In this document: piece by piece, positions 47,507-56,252 of the stretch | Numbering within the stretch: the stretch's first letter is position 1 | How the letters are laid out: every line of letters begins with the position of its first letter | NCBI GenBank assembly: GCA_028554795.2 | Contig: CM068831.1 | Coordinates: 63,516,982 to 63,580,981 of the forward strand | DNA from: Sinohyriopsis cumingii | Taxonomy: Eukaryota > Mollusca > Bivalvia > Unionida > Unionidae | Direction of reading: 5' to 3' | Length of the DNA stretch: 64,000 nt | Notes under the pieces: model-generated | Seen by the model: the letters and a program-made list of their open reading frames with translations, nothing else | Told to the model about the DNA's origin: nothing | Database searches by the model: none | Translations under genes and position numbers: made by a program

Positions 47507-49068
47507 TCTTGAAAGGGAAACATCTTTAGATTTAGAAAATGCATGTTTATAATATAAAATGTTCTTTAATTCCATTCAGTAATGGTCATATGTGAACCTT
47601 GAAAATATTTCATCCTGCAAATGACCTGGAAATTAATCTTTAGAAAAGAGTGGGAGTCATGGTTATGGTAACTATTTCTATTTTAAATGTCTTCAAGGAA
47701 GTTAACGTTTATTCTAAAATATAGCTCGTGTGCAACCTATTTCTTATGAGTATTTTCAACCAACACATTTTTATGTATATTTGATTTAATTAATATTTGA
47801 TTTCATTTAGTTGTTTGTCTGTTAGTTTAAATTTTTCTTATTCCATTACATGTTATAGTAATGTAATTTTGTTACTGGAATTTTACATTTTCCAGGAAGT
47901 AGTTTGACCTGTTTTTTCATAAACACCTAAAAATAGAACTTTGTATCTTTATGCTGACCTAGTTCCTGACCTTGATTCAAAATTAGTAACAGTTGGAGTA
48001 AACAGCTTTGTTTTTTTAATTCATTCTTAATGTGTGATTTAAAGAGGGAAATCGATGCTGTATGGGAGTATGTGATGTAAAGCTTCTACCTTGTTCTGGA
48101 AAGTGATCACATGACCCTCATACAGGCATCTGTTTTGTGCAGTAGCTAGGTTTAATGTCAATGTTTTTAGAAATCATCTCAGTTGGGCTTTTAAACACTT
48201 AGATATCAAGGTGGATTTTTTCTGTTGTGACCAGTTGGAATTTTATTTTAATTTTTCTTCGAATTATTTGGATTCTAAGAGATTAATTCTTTTCCCAGGA
48301 GAATATTTGAGTGCTCATACAGAATTCTTGGACAAAGACATTTATTGAAATTTGATTCTGAATTCAAACACTGGAATATTATTGTTTGTGGATCAACAAA
48401 GAACTGTTGACACATCAGTGCTATACTGGCTACAGTATACGTCATCACATTCCATTTTGGATTTTCATTGGGACTTGAACTCAAATTCATTAGAACACTT
48501 TATTACTAGGACTTCTAATTCTTAATTCTTGGATTATTTTTGAATTTGATTCATAAAACTGTAAGTTCTTTTTTTTCTATTTTTACCTTGTTTTTCTAGG
48601 GAAATAAATTATTTGTTACTGTTTTTAAGAGCCTAAACACATAATAACATGTACTGTCAATAACCCTAAACTATATTTTACTGTTTCATTATCCTTTATG
48701 CATACCATTTTACATCCCCCATTGATCAGGAATCTTCATGTATTATACTCATCATCTCATCTTTTGGTTTTGTACTTTGATCACTCAATAATAGACCTTG
48801 TCATACGTAAAACATTTATCACATAACTTTTTGTTGTGCTTTATAGCCTTACAGTGCTGGCATGCCATAAAACCACAAAAAATTAATAAATCCATGATCT
48901 TGAATCTTGTACTATGAACTTGTTTCTTTAGTTTCTTTGTAAACACTGAGCATCTCGTGTGATAACTACAAATTGCCCATGAATAAATAAATTGTTGCAG
49001 AAGTGCGAAACATACCAAACATTCTTAGAATGGAAAGTGAAAGCAATTTGACTAAACAAAAAATAGAG
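47504..49068. other. non-coding host DNA
   Basis: AT-rich sequence. I see no gene, tRNA or transposon terminus. Confidence 0.45.
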
Positions 49069-49070
49069 TG

Positions 49071-49312
49071 GTCCCGGATGGCCAAGTGGTCTAAAGCACT
49101 CATCTTTACTGATCACTGCCAGTTCAAGTCTGTTCACATGGATTTGAGTCTCAGCCTCAGCCAATTTGGTTATGAGAAAGTTTGCCAGTAGTTGTCCATG
49201 GGTCGGTGGTTATAACCGTGGTTTTCTTTCACTAATTATACTGGCTGCCATGTATAGCTAGCTGATCATGTGCTGTAAAATGGTCTTAAACCCACAACAA
49301 CAGCAACAAAAA
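49071..49312 (+). mobile_element. tRNA-derived SINE
   Basis: The head GTCCCGGATGGCCAAGTGG resembles a Leu/Ser-type tRNA start, with a decayed B box (AGTTCAAGTCTG). The body continues with GAAAGTTTGCCAGTAG, GGTGGTTATAACCG and CTGGCTGCCATGTATAG, and ends in an ACAACAACAGCAACAAAAA tail. Its 3' half recurs at 42880. Confidence 0.75.
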
Positions 49313-49666
49313 TAAAGTCCTTTGATCATTACTATGTACAAAGTTTCCATTATATCTTGGTGAACTATTACATATTAAAACCAAGACAACACTTGCAATT
49401 TACGATCAGTTTCAGCTAACCATCTTTCTATTCCACAACCGAATGAATTAAGAAAGGTTTCTATGTTCGGGGTCACTGATTTGGAACAGAATCCCAAAGC
49501 AAACTAGAGAAAGTACAAATATCAATGAATTTGCTTATAATCAAATTCATTGGAGGAGTGGAGCATGTTTGATTTAACAATTACATTACTACTTAAAGCA
49601 TAAATTCTCAAACCTTCCACTTTATATCTTAAATTTATTCTACTGTATATACAGAATGGACCTACT

Positions 49667-49783
49667 ATGTTCTTACAAAAGTTTTTGTTAATTATGTCCA
49701 TATATATACAAGTACTTGAAGCATGTTCTTACAAAAGTTTTTGTTAATTATGTCCATATATATACATGTACTTGAAGCATGTT
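49667..49783. repeat. 56-bp direct repeat abutting element B
   Basis: Two copies (49667-49722 and 49723-49778) differ at one base, and the first bases of a third copy (ATGTT) follow up to 49783, where element B begins. The last six flank bases, CATGTT, are the candidate target duplication. The other end of B is outside the window. Confidence 0.88.
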
Positions 49784-50120
49784 AGTAGTGAAGTGGGGCA
49801 CCCTACGGACAATGGGAATTAGCATTACAGGGACCCCTGGGTCACTCTACGGACAATGGAAATTTAACATGGCGAAAAATCGTGGGTCAATCTACGGACA
49901 AGGGGAATTTAACATGGGAATAAATCGTGGGTCACTCTACGGACAAGGGGAATTTAACATGGGAATAAATCGTGGGTCAATCTAGCGTCAAGGGAAATTG
50001 AATATAGGATTTTTTTTAAAAAATAAAAAAAATAAAAAAATTTTTTTAAAAAAGGGGTAGGCAATTCAAAGACTATCTCTTTTCGAGATATATGGGGGCC
50101 CTGAAAAGGGCCTTTGGGTT
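49784..50120 (+). repeat. terminal repeat of element B
   Basis: About five units of ~45 bp with CTACGGACAAGGGGAATTTA and GGGTCA, then A/T homopolymers, GGGGTAGGCA and the stem-loop. Its layout is the same as in element A, but the core phrase is CTACGGACAA where A has ATAGCGTCAA. The unit next to the homopolymers has the A-type phrase TAGCGTCAAGGG. Confidence 0.88.
50076..50112 (-). terminator. histone-type 3' stem-loop plus downstream box (element B terminus)
   Basis: On the minus strand: AAA, GGCCCTTTTCAGGGCC (50112-50097), CCCCA, then CGAAAAGAGATAG (HDE core 50084-50076). It lies 17 nt after the stop of the gene at 50129-50509. Confidence 0.87.
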
Positions 50121-50128
50121 TTCTTCTT

Positions 50129-50509
50129 CTAATTTCTTCTTTTCCTCCACCAACTTCTTATTTTATCTCCAACACTCTTTCTCTTCTTTTTTTTCTCCTT
50201 CTCTTCTTTCTTCTCTTCCTCCTCCTCTTCTTTCTTCCTCTTCTCATTTTCCTCTTCTTTTTCAATTTTTTCGTTCCATGTTCTTATTCTTATCTTTTCC
50301 TCTTCATCCTCCTTCTCCTCCTTTATTTCTTTCAACAGATCACTGATGATTACCTTCATTTTTCGTAAATTGTTTATCTCCATCTTCACTCGATGGGGAC
50401 TATATGAATAGTGATCCTCGTTTAGGTTAACCAACATTTGCTCTATCATTCCTAAATTGTCGAGGACGTTTTGCAATTTTTCCATTTTGTCCATTTGGTT
50501 AGAAGCCAT
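50129..50509 (-). CDS. small helical protein EE3 (126 aa), terminal-gene family
   Basis: The ATG at 50509 has the leader context AAGAAGATGG, like its homologue in element A. The product begins MASNQMDKMEKLQNVLDNLG, with an N-terminal helical hairpin (residues ~8-70: KLQNVLDNL, IEQMLVNL, then NLRKMKVIISDLLKEIKEE). A highly charged K/E coiled-coil and a basic end (SWWRKRRN) follow. The helical pattern is shared with the genes at 50942, 51798 and 31533, so these form one family. The promoter block lies at 50556-50598 and the stem-loop is 17 nt downstream. No known function; a role early in infection or transposition is inference. Confidence 0.78.
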   Translation of the reverse strand: MASNQMDKMEKLQNVLDNLGMIEQMLVNLNEDHYSYSPHRVKMEINNLRKMKVIISDLLKEIKEEKEDEEEKIRIRTWNEKIEKEEENEKRKKEEEEEEKKEEKEKKKKRKSVGDKIRSWWRKRRN

Positions 50510-50555
50510 CTTCTTTGTATTCTTTGCAGAATGGTTTGAACAACGAGCACTGTGG

Positions 50556-50667
50556 GTTCTTATACGAAAAGCGCGAACGTGAAGGAAAACATCCCCCTAA
50601 AACATAAAATGGATCTTACCTAGATGATGACCCAACATCGCGCGTACGTGAAGGAAAACATCCCCCT
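50556..50667 (-). promoter_or_regulatory. terminal-gene promoter for EE3, with a second upstream copy of the block
   Basis: The minus strand has GGGGGATGTTTTCCTTCA, then CGTTCGCGCTTTTCG and TATAAGAACCCACAG (50598-50549). A second GGGGGATGTTTTCCTTCA with CGTACGCGCG lies at 50667-50640 without a TATA box. Between them is ATCTTACCTAGATxATGACC-type sequence (plus strand) also found at 51410-51432. Confidence 0.8.
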
Positions 50668-50873
50668 ACTTTCTCATTTCATATAATAAAACCCTAACTA
50701 TACTCTTCACATACGCTAAGAAACCCATAATCTACTATTCACACTAACATACCTGAGCTCTTACAAACACAAACACACAAACACACAAACTCATACCCTC
50801 ACACTATCTAAAATAAGAGTTAGTGTTTATATACACACTACTCTACCTACACACATTGGCAAATTAATAGTTA

Positions 50874-50911
50874 TTTCTTTTCTAGAGTATTGGGTAGCCC
50901 TGAAAAGGGCT
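50874..50911 (-). terminator. histone-type 3' stem-loop plus downstream box (EE2)
   Basis: On the minus strand: AACAGCCCTTTTCAGGGCT (stem-loop 50911-50896), then the canonical ACCCA and TAGAAAAGAAATA (HDE core 50882-50874). It lies 30 nt after the stop of EE2. The stem differs from the TIR version (AGCCCT/AGGGCT against GGCCCT/AGGGCC), so both arms have changed together. Confidence 0.9.
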
Positions 50912-50941
50912 GTTTTTGTTTGGAACTTCATGGACACCTGG

Positions 50942-51304
50942 TTAATGGTGGCACCTTCCAGGCCTTGCGCCACATACACATCTTATCCCCCAGTTACTTT
51001 TTACCTTTTGGGGGCAGAGAGCAGAGGCAGGATATGTCGCGTCAGAATCCCAATTTTCGCTCTCTGGGATTTTGAAATTTCTTCTCTCCTTTTCCTCCTC
51101 CTCTTCTTTGTTTCTTCTTTCCTCTTTATATCTTCTTTCTTCTTCTTCTTTATATCTTCTCTCCTCCTCTTCTTTCTTTCTTCTTTCCTCCTCTCTTACC
51201 CTTCCCTCCTCTACAATGGCTTCCGCGGCCAGTTCATTTAATATGCGCCTGGCATATTCCAGATGCACATGAAGCTCCAACAGTTTCTCAAGTCTCGTGT
51301 TCAT
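50942..51304 (-). CDS. small helical protein EE2 (120 aa)
   Basis: The first true ATG is at 51304 (MNTRLEKLLELHVHLEYARR); the longer frame starts only at a TTG. A helical N-terminus (EKLLELHVHLEYARRILNEL) is followed by a long E/R/K repeat region (EEERR.KEEEERRYKEE) and a Cys-containing end. It belongs to the family with EE1 and EE3 by position, promoter, helical start and 3' stem-loop, although the second helix is replaced by the charged repeat. It lies between EE1 and EE3, each as a separate transcription unit. Confidence 0.7.
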   Translation of the reverse strand: MNTRLEKLLELHVHLEYARRILNELAAEAIVEEGRVREEERRKKEEEERRYKEEEERRYKEERRNKEEEEEKERRNFKIPESENWDSDATYPASALCPQKVKSNWGIRCVCGARPGRCHH

Positions 51305-51358
51305 TCTTCTGGCTGTGTTGATCAATCAACAAGGGTAGCTGGACTGCCGAACGAGTTT

Positions 51359-51400
51359 CAATTTATACTGAAAGCGCGTACGTGAAGGAAAACATCCCCT
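51359..51400 (-). promoter_or_regulatory. terminal-gene promoter for EE2
   Basis: The minus strand has GGGGATGTTTTCCTTCA, then CGTACGCGCTTTCAG and TATAAATTG. The spacing between the CG-rich box and TATA is the same as in the sister promoters. Confidence 0.82.
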
Positions 51401-51722
51401 AAAAAACATAAAATTCATCTTACCTAGATCATGACCAAAAAACATCAACAACGCGCGGACCTAAAAGAAACACTCGCTCACTTTTTTATGCTACCCATCA
51501 CTTCAATAGACTATCCACATACGCAAAGCAATCCAATCTAACCCAAAATATACACCTCAAACAGCCCAAAAAACAAACATCATTTTAATCTACTATCCAC
51601 ACCAACCTACTTTATCACTTACAAACACAATCACACCAACACATACCCTCAAAATTTTTAAGAAAGAGTTAGTGTTTATTTTCACACTACTCTACCTACA
51701 CAAATTGGCAAATTAATAGTTA

Positions 51723-51761
51723 TTTCTTTTCTAGAGTATTGGGGTAGCCCTGAAAAGGGCT
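51723..51761 (-). terminator. histone-type 3' stem-loop plus downstream box (EE1)
   Basis: The minus strand has AACAGCCCTTTTCAGGGCT (stem-loop 51761-51746), then ACCCCA and TAGAAAAGAAATAAC (HDE core 51731-51723). It lies 36 nt after the stop of EE1. Stem-loop, HDE and ~40 bp beyond are nearly identical to those of EE2, so the gene blocks were duplicated with their 3' ends. Confidence 0.9.
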
Positions 51762-51797
51762 GTTTTTTTGTTGTTTTTTTTGCTATGGCATTCTTTT

Positions 51798-51922
51798 TTA
51801 GTTTCTAAGAATGCGATGTCCTCTGAGGATAGACTTTCTGGCGATAGGTCTGCTTCTTCGGAAAGAGAAGAAGAATTCTTTGGTGTCGATACGACAATCG
51901 ACAAAGCCTCTGTCAGCTTCAG

Positions 51923-51953
<31 letters not shown>

Positions 51954-52157
51954 TTGTTGCTGTCTCTGAAGTCTGTACTTCTCTGTCCATTCTTCTTTTT
52001 CCTTGTTCATTTCTTCTCTGAAGAGCTCTTCTATCAGGTCTTCAGTGATTTTTAACATTCTCACATTCTCTATTTCTTCTGGCTTCGGTATCAGACTGTG
52101 TCTGACCCTATGCAAATTCACGTAGGCTTCGTTGAGCTTAGCTAGTTTGGAGCACAT
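51798..52157 (-). CDS. small helical protein EE1 (119-120 aa) with polyglutamine run
   Basis: ATG at 52157 (MCSKLAKLNEAYVNLHRVRH); the longer frame begins only at TTG and would include the promoter. Residues 1-60 are the family helical hairpin, ending MLKITEDLIEELFREEMNKE, the closest match to the element A homologue. A run of about 13 Gln follows (mixed CAG/CAA codons), then an acidic/basic tail. TATAATAACC and the shared promoter block lie ~55 bp upstream. Confidence 0.75.
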
Positions 52158-52207
52158 CTTCTTAGGAGGATGAGTCGACAATGGATGGCTAGACTGGGAA
52201 CAACCCC

Positions 52208-52251
52208 GGTTATTATAGTGAAAGCGCGGACGTGAAGGAAAACATCCCCCC
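52208..52251 (-). promoter_or_regulatory. terminal-gene promoter for EE1
   Basis: The minus strand has GGGGGATGTTTTCCTTCA, then CGTCCGCGCTTTCAC and TATAATAACC. It is the same block as at 51359, 50556 and 30054. Confidence 0.83.
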
Positions 52252-52367
52252 ACACGGTTTTCGAGCCGCAACGTTCATGAGAGGGATAGTAAGAAATGAA
52301 AGAGCATCAATCCAATATTCTTATAGCTAAACAAACCACAAAGGCATTTTTTTTCAAAACACAACAT

Positions 52368-52373
52368 TTTTAT
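52368..52373 (-). terminator. AATAAA polyadenylation signal after the protease gene
   Basis: GAATAAAAATG on the minus strand ~117 nt after the protease stop, at the end of the capsid gene cluster. The region 52260-52489 has no ORF and no stem-loop of the histone type. Confidence 0.55.
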
Positions 52374-52489
52374 TCAAAAATCACTTAACACTAAACAACA
52401 ACAACTCTAACATTTTTTAACATTAATCCAACACTATAACATCTAACAATTTTTTTCAAATCACAAACATTTTTTTCTTCAAATACGAT

Positions 52490-53050
52490 CTACTTTAAAC
52501 AAGGCTGACAACGTTGTGAATGAAACTGTGATTTCCACTGTTGGAAATCATTAGGCCATTGATGGACACTACGTTTCCTAGCTTGAGACAAAAGATAAGC
52601 ATAATGGTCACAAAACCATCGATCTACTTTCACATCGTTTCTAGCAGAAGAACGAGGATCAAAATGAGTCACTAAATGTTCTAAGGAATAGCCCAGGCTG
52701 CGATGATGCAGAAAATACACACAGTACTGTCCACACACCAAGGAATCTGTGCCTTGTAATTTCACGTTATTGAATCGGGTGGTTTGAGCATTTCTTCTCA
52801 TAAAGTCGATGATATCGTCTTCCAAAGGGGGCAATCCGTACGAATCGAAATATTCCACACATCCTTCTTGAGGAAAGTAGACGGCTACCCAGTGGGTTCC
52901 TGGGAGATGACTTTCGTCCGTGTTGATCACGTAAGCTTGATGGTCTTTAGGTTTGCGATGAGGGAGTTCATCTTTAGCACAGACGACAGGATTCCAAGAA
53001 GCCGTATACGAACTATGGTTCAAAAGGTAATAAAGTTCCCAGGTATCCAT
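52490..53050 (-). CDS. adenain-type cysteine protease (186 aa)
   Basis: A maturation protease of the adenovirus/Ulp1 clan that would cleave capsid precursors. The catalytic order is visible: His53 in PGTHWVAVYF, Asp69 in EYFDSYG, Gln99 in KLQGTDS and Cys106 in LVCGQYCVYF. The length matches the family (~180-210 aa). The frame is intact. It is the last gene of the capsid cluster, 21 nt after the stop of the gene at 53072. Confidence 0.95.
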   Translation of the reverse strand: MDTWELYYLLNHSSYTASWNPVVCAKDELPHRKPKDHQAYVINTDESHLPGTHWVAVYFPQEGCVEYFDSYGLPPLEDDIIDFMRRNAQTTRFNNVKLQGTDSLVCGQYCVYFLHHRSLGYSLEHLVTHFDPRSSARNDVKVDRWFCDHYAYLLSQARKRSVHQWPNDFQQWKSQFHSQRCQPCLK

Positions 53051-53071
53051 TGATTTGTGTTTTTTTCTTCT

Positions 53072-53557
53072 TCACAGGTAATAATAAGTCGTCAATTCGA
53101 TCCTGACTTTTTGCTTGAAAATGTCTGACGAATAAACGGTTATTCGTTCTGTTTCCTCACTCTGATTCAGGAGAGCTTCGATACGATGGATCTCTTGAGT
53201 GGTTAATGGTGGACAAGAATGTTCACGCAAGTCTTTATACCACTGGTGCAACACGTCTTTGTTTGAGATGAGACTCCAAGCTTCGTCCAGATACTCGTCC
53301 AATTTTTCTTCTTGACTCAACATCAGGCATTTATCGTGTTGAATTTGACTGGGATGATCGTTTTGACATCCATAGCAATTTTTCTTGATCAATTCTGTTA
53401 TTTTGTCGACCAAGTGTTTGGCAAAACAGGAGACTAAATGGGCTTCTTGTTCTGGCCATCTCGACTTCATCATGATATCTTCTTCTCCTTCCACGGTCTC
53501 CTTACATTCCATCTCCAAAGTTTCTTCACTAGGTAAAGAGGGACAACAGTCTTCCAT
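53072..53557 (-). CDS. unknown conserved-type protein with C/H motif (161 aa)
   Basis: Intact frame starting MEDCCPSLPSEETLEME. The centre has NCYGCQNDHPSQIQHDKCLM, a compact C-x2-C-x3-H-x5-H-x2-C arrangement that could bind zinc. Around it are helical segments (FAKHLVDKITELIKK and LDEYLDEAWSLI). It sits between the major capsid protein and the protease, so a role in virion assembly is likely (inference from position). I recognise the pattern as one seen in Polinton gene clusters but know no function. Confidence 0.7.
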   Translation of the reverse strand: MEDCCPSLPSEETLEMECKETVEGEEDIMMKSRWPEQEAHLVSCFAKHLVDKITELIKKNCYGCQNDHPSQIQHDKCLMLSQEEKLDEYLDEAWSLISNKDVLHQWYKDLREHSCPPLTTQEIHRIEALLNQSEETERITVYSSDIFKQKVRIELTTYYYL

Positions 53558-53563
53558 GGCTTT

Positions 53564-54874
53564 CTAGTAATCTAGGATGACTTCTCTCAAACTGTTGATT
53601 TCTATGGTATTATCGAATTCTGCGTACAGGATGACGTTCACCGTTACATCAGGGTCTCGGTTTGCAAACTGAATTTCCACACGAATCTGGCCTGATTTTA
53701 TAGGGTGGAAATGTCCCTCGTCGCTGCCTTGGTCTGGAGTGAAATCGAAAGCCCACAAAGCATAGCCTCCTACATAATCCTCGTACGTAATACCGTGACT
53801 GGTGTTGGTTCCTAACTGACCGGTGGCTTCGTACAGGGACAAGTACGATCTCAAGTAATTCTTCTTCTCAAAGTCAGGCTCAAAGGGTCGGGTACACAAG
53901 GTCTTGCCATCGCGACTGACTTCGATCTTGGACACGCCAAAGTGTTGAAAGTAGAAAGGATTTTTAGCCAAAGCTCCGTTGAAGGCTTCATTTTCGACGA
54001 TACCAACGATCAAACGCTTGGGTAGCTGTCCTTGGAACAGATGATCTTCGATCATGGATCGTTGTCCCTTGGGAATGGTGAAGGTTTTCACTTCCACGCG
54101 TCGTATGGGATACTTGGCTGTCGTTCTGCTCAACGTTTGACTGATGTCGTTACCCACTTTAGGTAACACTTCCACACGACGTACGTAGAGCCTGGCTTCC
54201 TCGATGACAGTTTTGCAAACAGTATTACCTATCAAATGGAAAGCGGCACTGCTCCGATTCAGTCTCAGGCGGACATTGACCCCGTTTAGTAAATATTTCT
54301 CTTGCAACCACATGTCCAGATGTAAACGATCCATCAGTTCTAAACTCTGTCCATCTTTGATTCTCTTTCTTCGTTCTATAAATCCGTCATTGTTTTCTTT
54401 CTTTTCATCAGTTTCTAAATTTTCAAACTTTTCAGCTTCGTCAGCTTCCCATACCACACAGGCATTGAGATGAGTGTTCTTGGCGTCTATTCCGTACGTC
54501 AAGAGATTTTCCAGGTACGCTCGATAAGGGTAAGTATCCATGCTGCTGCTGACCAGTTTGTTGTTCAAGTACAAGTCCACTCCGCTAAACAAGGAATGCA
54601 TGAAATTGTTGACGGGAGCTATTACCTCATCGCCATCTAGGGTCGAATTGTCCTCATCGACAAGTTTGACTTTCAAGTACAAGTAACTGCTATTCAGATC
54701 GATGTAATCTTCGGGCTGTCCTTTGATTTCAAACTCGATGGGAGCTGAGGCTGTCAATGAGGAGACGGGGTGAAATTCCACCCATTGGGATTCTTGCATG
54801 GTCATCATGGTGGGGGGCATGGCAAACAGATCCAGTTCCGTCTTGGAACAGGCGCAAGATTCTCGGTGCATCAT
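53564..54874 (-). CDS. major capsid protein, double jelly-roll type (436 aa)
   Basis: This belongs to the F54H12.2-like family of Polintons/adintoviruses, which is the hexon-type capsid protein. Family landmarks: DLFAMPPTMMTMQESQWVEF at the start, IDLNSSYLYLKVKL, FMHSLFSGVDLYLNNKLV, YPYRAYLENLLTYG, and near the end GGYALWAFDFTPD with a β-rich C-terminus (IRVEIQFANRDP..VNVILYAEFDN). Length is typical of short Polinton capsid proteins. Intact. It lies 15 nt after the pX-like gene and 6 nt before the next gene. Confidence 0.93.
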   Translation of the reverse strand: MMHRESCACSKTELDLFAMPPTMMTMQESQWVEFHPVSSLTASAPIEFEIKGQPEDYIDLNSSYLYLKVKLVDEDNSTLDGDEVIAPVNNFMHSLFSGVDLYLNNKLVSSSMDTYPYRAYLENLLTYGIDAKNTHLNACVVWEADEAEKFENLETDEKKENNDGFIERRKRIKDGQSLELMDRLHLDMWLQEKYLLNGVNVRLRLNRSSAAFHLIGNTVCKTVIEEARLYVRRVEVLPKVGNDISQTLSRTTAKYPIRRVEVKTFTIPKGQRSMIEDHLFQGQLPKRLIVGIVENEAFNGALAKNPFYFQHFGVSKIEVSRDGKTLCTRPFEPDFEKKNYLRSYLSLYEATGQLGTNTSHGITYEDYVGGYALWAFDFTPDQGSDEGHFHPIKSGQIRVEIQFANRDPDVTVNVILYAEFDNTIEINSLREVILDY

Positions 54875-54889
54875 TTTTTGTCTCTTTTC

Positions 54890-55306
54890 TCAATAATCGA
54901 AAACGTCTAAGTCTCGTACGGTTCTTCTTTTCTTGGCCTTTCTCGCTTGAAGTCTGGTGAAGGGGTGTTTTCTTCTTCGTCTCTTTCTGCCTTGTCCTTG
55001 CTGAATGCTTGACTCGGTATCGTGCAGGGCATTTATAGGTGTGTCTCGTCGGCCCAAAATGTCTTTACCCGTTTGCAGCAAGACATTTTTGCCTGCCCTC
55101 ATGAAGGCTTCTTTAGGGTTTTGTTTGTCGATGATGACATTTTGGAGAAATTCTTTGCCTTGCGTCAGTGCCGCATCTTTCAAGGCGTGCAATCCGCGTG
55201 TCACCATCGGTTTCAACACCGGGGCCACCGAACGAAAGGCCGATTTTAACATGTCTCCTAAACCGTGTCCTCGCTGTCGAGCCACCCCTCGGTACACTGG
55301 ATACAT
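54890..55306 (-). CDS. pX-like basic virion protein (138 aa)
   Basis: Begins MYPVYRGVARQRGHGLGDML, with the RQRGHG(I/L)G signature of small Polinton virion proteins placed before the capsid gene. A helical middle (HALKDAALTQGKEFLQNVI..PKEAFMRAGKNVL) and a strongly basic tail (GRKRRRRKH..RLQARKAKKRR) suggest DNA binding, like adenovirus core proteins. Role by analogy only. Confidence 0.8.
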   Translation of the reverse strand: MYPVYRGVARQRGHGLGDMLKSAFRSVAPVLKPMVTRGLHALKDAALTQGKEFLQNVIIDKQNPKEAFMRAGKNVLLQTGKDILGRRDTPINALHDTESSIQQGQGRKRRRRKHPFTRLQARKAKKRRTVRDLDVFDY

Positions 55307-55313
55307 GACTTAC

Positions 55314-56252
55314 TTACGAATCGTGAGAGAACCGTTTTCGAAAATGGAGTTTCACCGTGACTTTTCCTTTGGTGAATGGAATATTTTGTCCCAAATCTCC
55401 TTTTATAGTAATGTTGACCGTGTCCAAATACGACTTGCTGACCGGCAAATAGTGAGGATGGACAAATTCGCGGTGGACGTGGTAAGTGTTTCCACCTTCC
55501 TCGTCAGCGTTTGCGGCAGAATCCACTTTGAAAGGAATGACACGCAGTAACGGTACGGAGGTGTGTCCCACCACGTTGTATTCCACCACATCGGAGTACA
55601 CGAACATCAAATTCAGTCCTTAGTTCAGTTCTACCGGGGTACGAAAATACTTGGCAAAAGTATCGTTGTCAGAAATGACTAGTAATTCGCCTTTTTGTTG
55701 TTCTACTTTCTTCTTCATCTCCATGTCCCCGCCCAACATGTCAAACAATTCAGGACAAAATAAGAAAGACATGATTTTGGGCCCCTCAGGAAATTTTATC
55801 AGGAAGCGACGAGCTGTTTTGTGGTACTCCAGGGTGACACTTTTTTTGACACTTTCCAAAGCTTTCAGAAACACACCATTAAACCTGGTGGCTATGGTGC
55901 TGACCAAATGTTGACCACTAAAATAATAGCCTGGGGGAATGAACAAGTGATAGGTGGTCCACTTTGGATTTTGTGTGTTACGGGTTTTCTTGTCATATTT
56001 GCCATGGGTATCCAAGTACTGTTGCATTTGTTCGTCATGAACTTCCACATCAAATTTATTTTGATTGGGAAGGACATTGAGGACTTGGGTCGGGTGAATC
56101 ATTTCTACTAAAGCCACTTCCCAATGGGCTTCGTGATCTAAGGGGATGGCTTGAGGTAATTTGGCCGTGTAACAGCACAACGTGTTGTTGGGAAACACCT
56201 CCATGGAACTGTCACTGGGTAAGGTTAAGTAAAATTGGTTTTGGTGACTCAT
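55314..56252 (-). pseudogene. minor capsid (penton-type) protein with in-frame TAA
   Basis: The 5' part (210 codons) begins MSHQNQFYLTLPSDSSMEVF with LPQAIPLDHEAHWEVALVEM, the start of the Polinton minor capsid family. It stops at TAA 55620. The same frame continues GLNLMFVYSDVVEYNVVG, VPLLRVIPF and FTKGKVTVKLHFRK, which is the normal carboxy-terminal half of this family. One nonsense codon thus splits a 312-codon gene. A downstream ATG (55607) could start the second half separately. Next to pX and the major capsid gene, as expected. Confidence 0.85.

Noticed and set aside
47333..47575. ORF with poly-IY
   Set aside because: It is a translation of the (TA)n microsatellite.
50092..50368. plus-strand S/F/L-rich ORFs opposite EE3
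   Set aside because: Mirror of the K/E coiled-coil codons on the other strand; the promoter and stem-loop support the minus strand. The same applies to 50930-51272 and 51768-52055.
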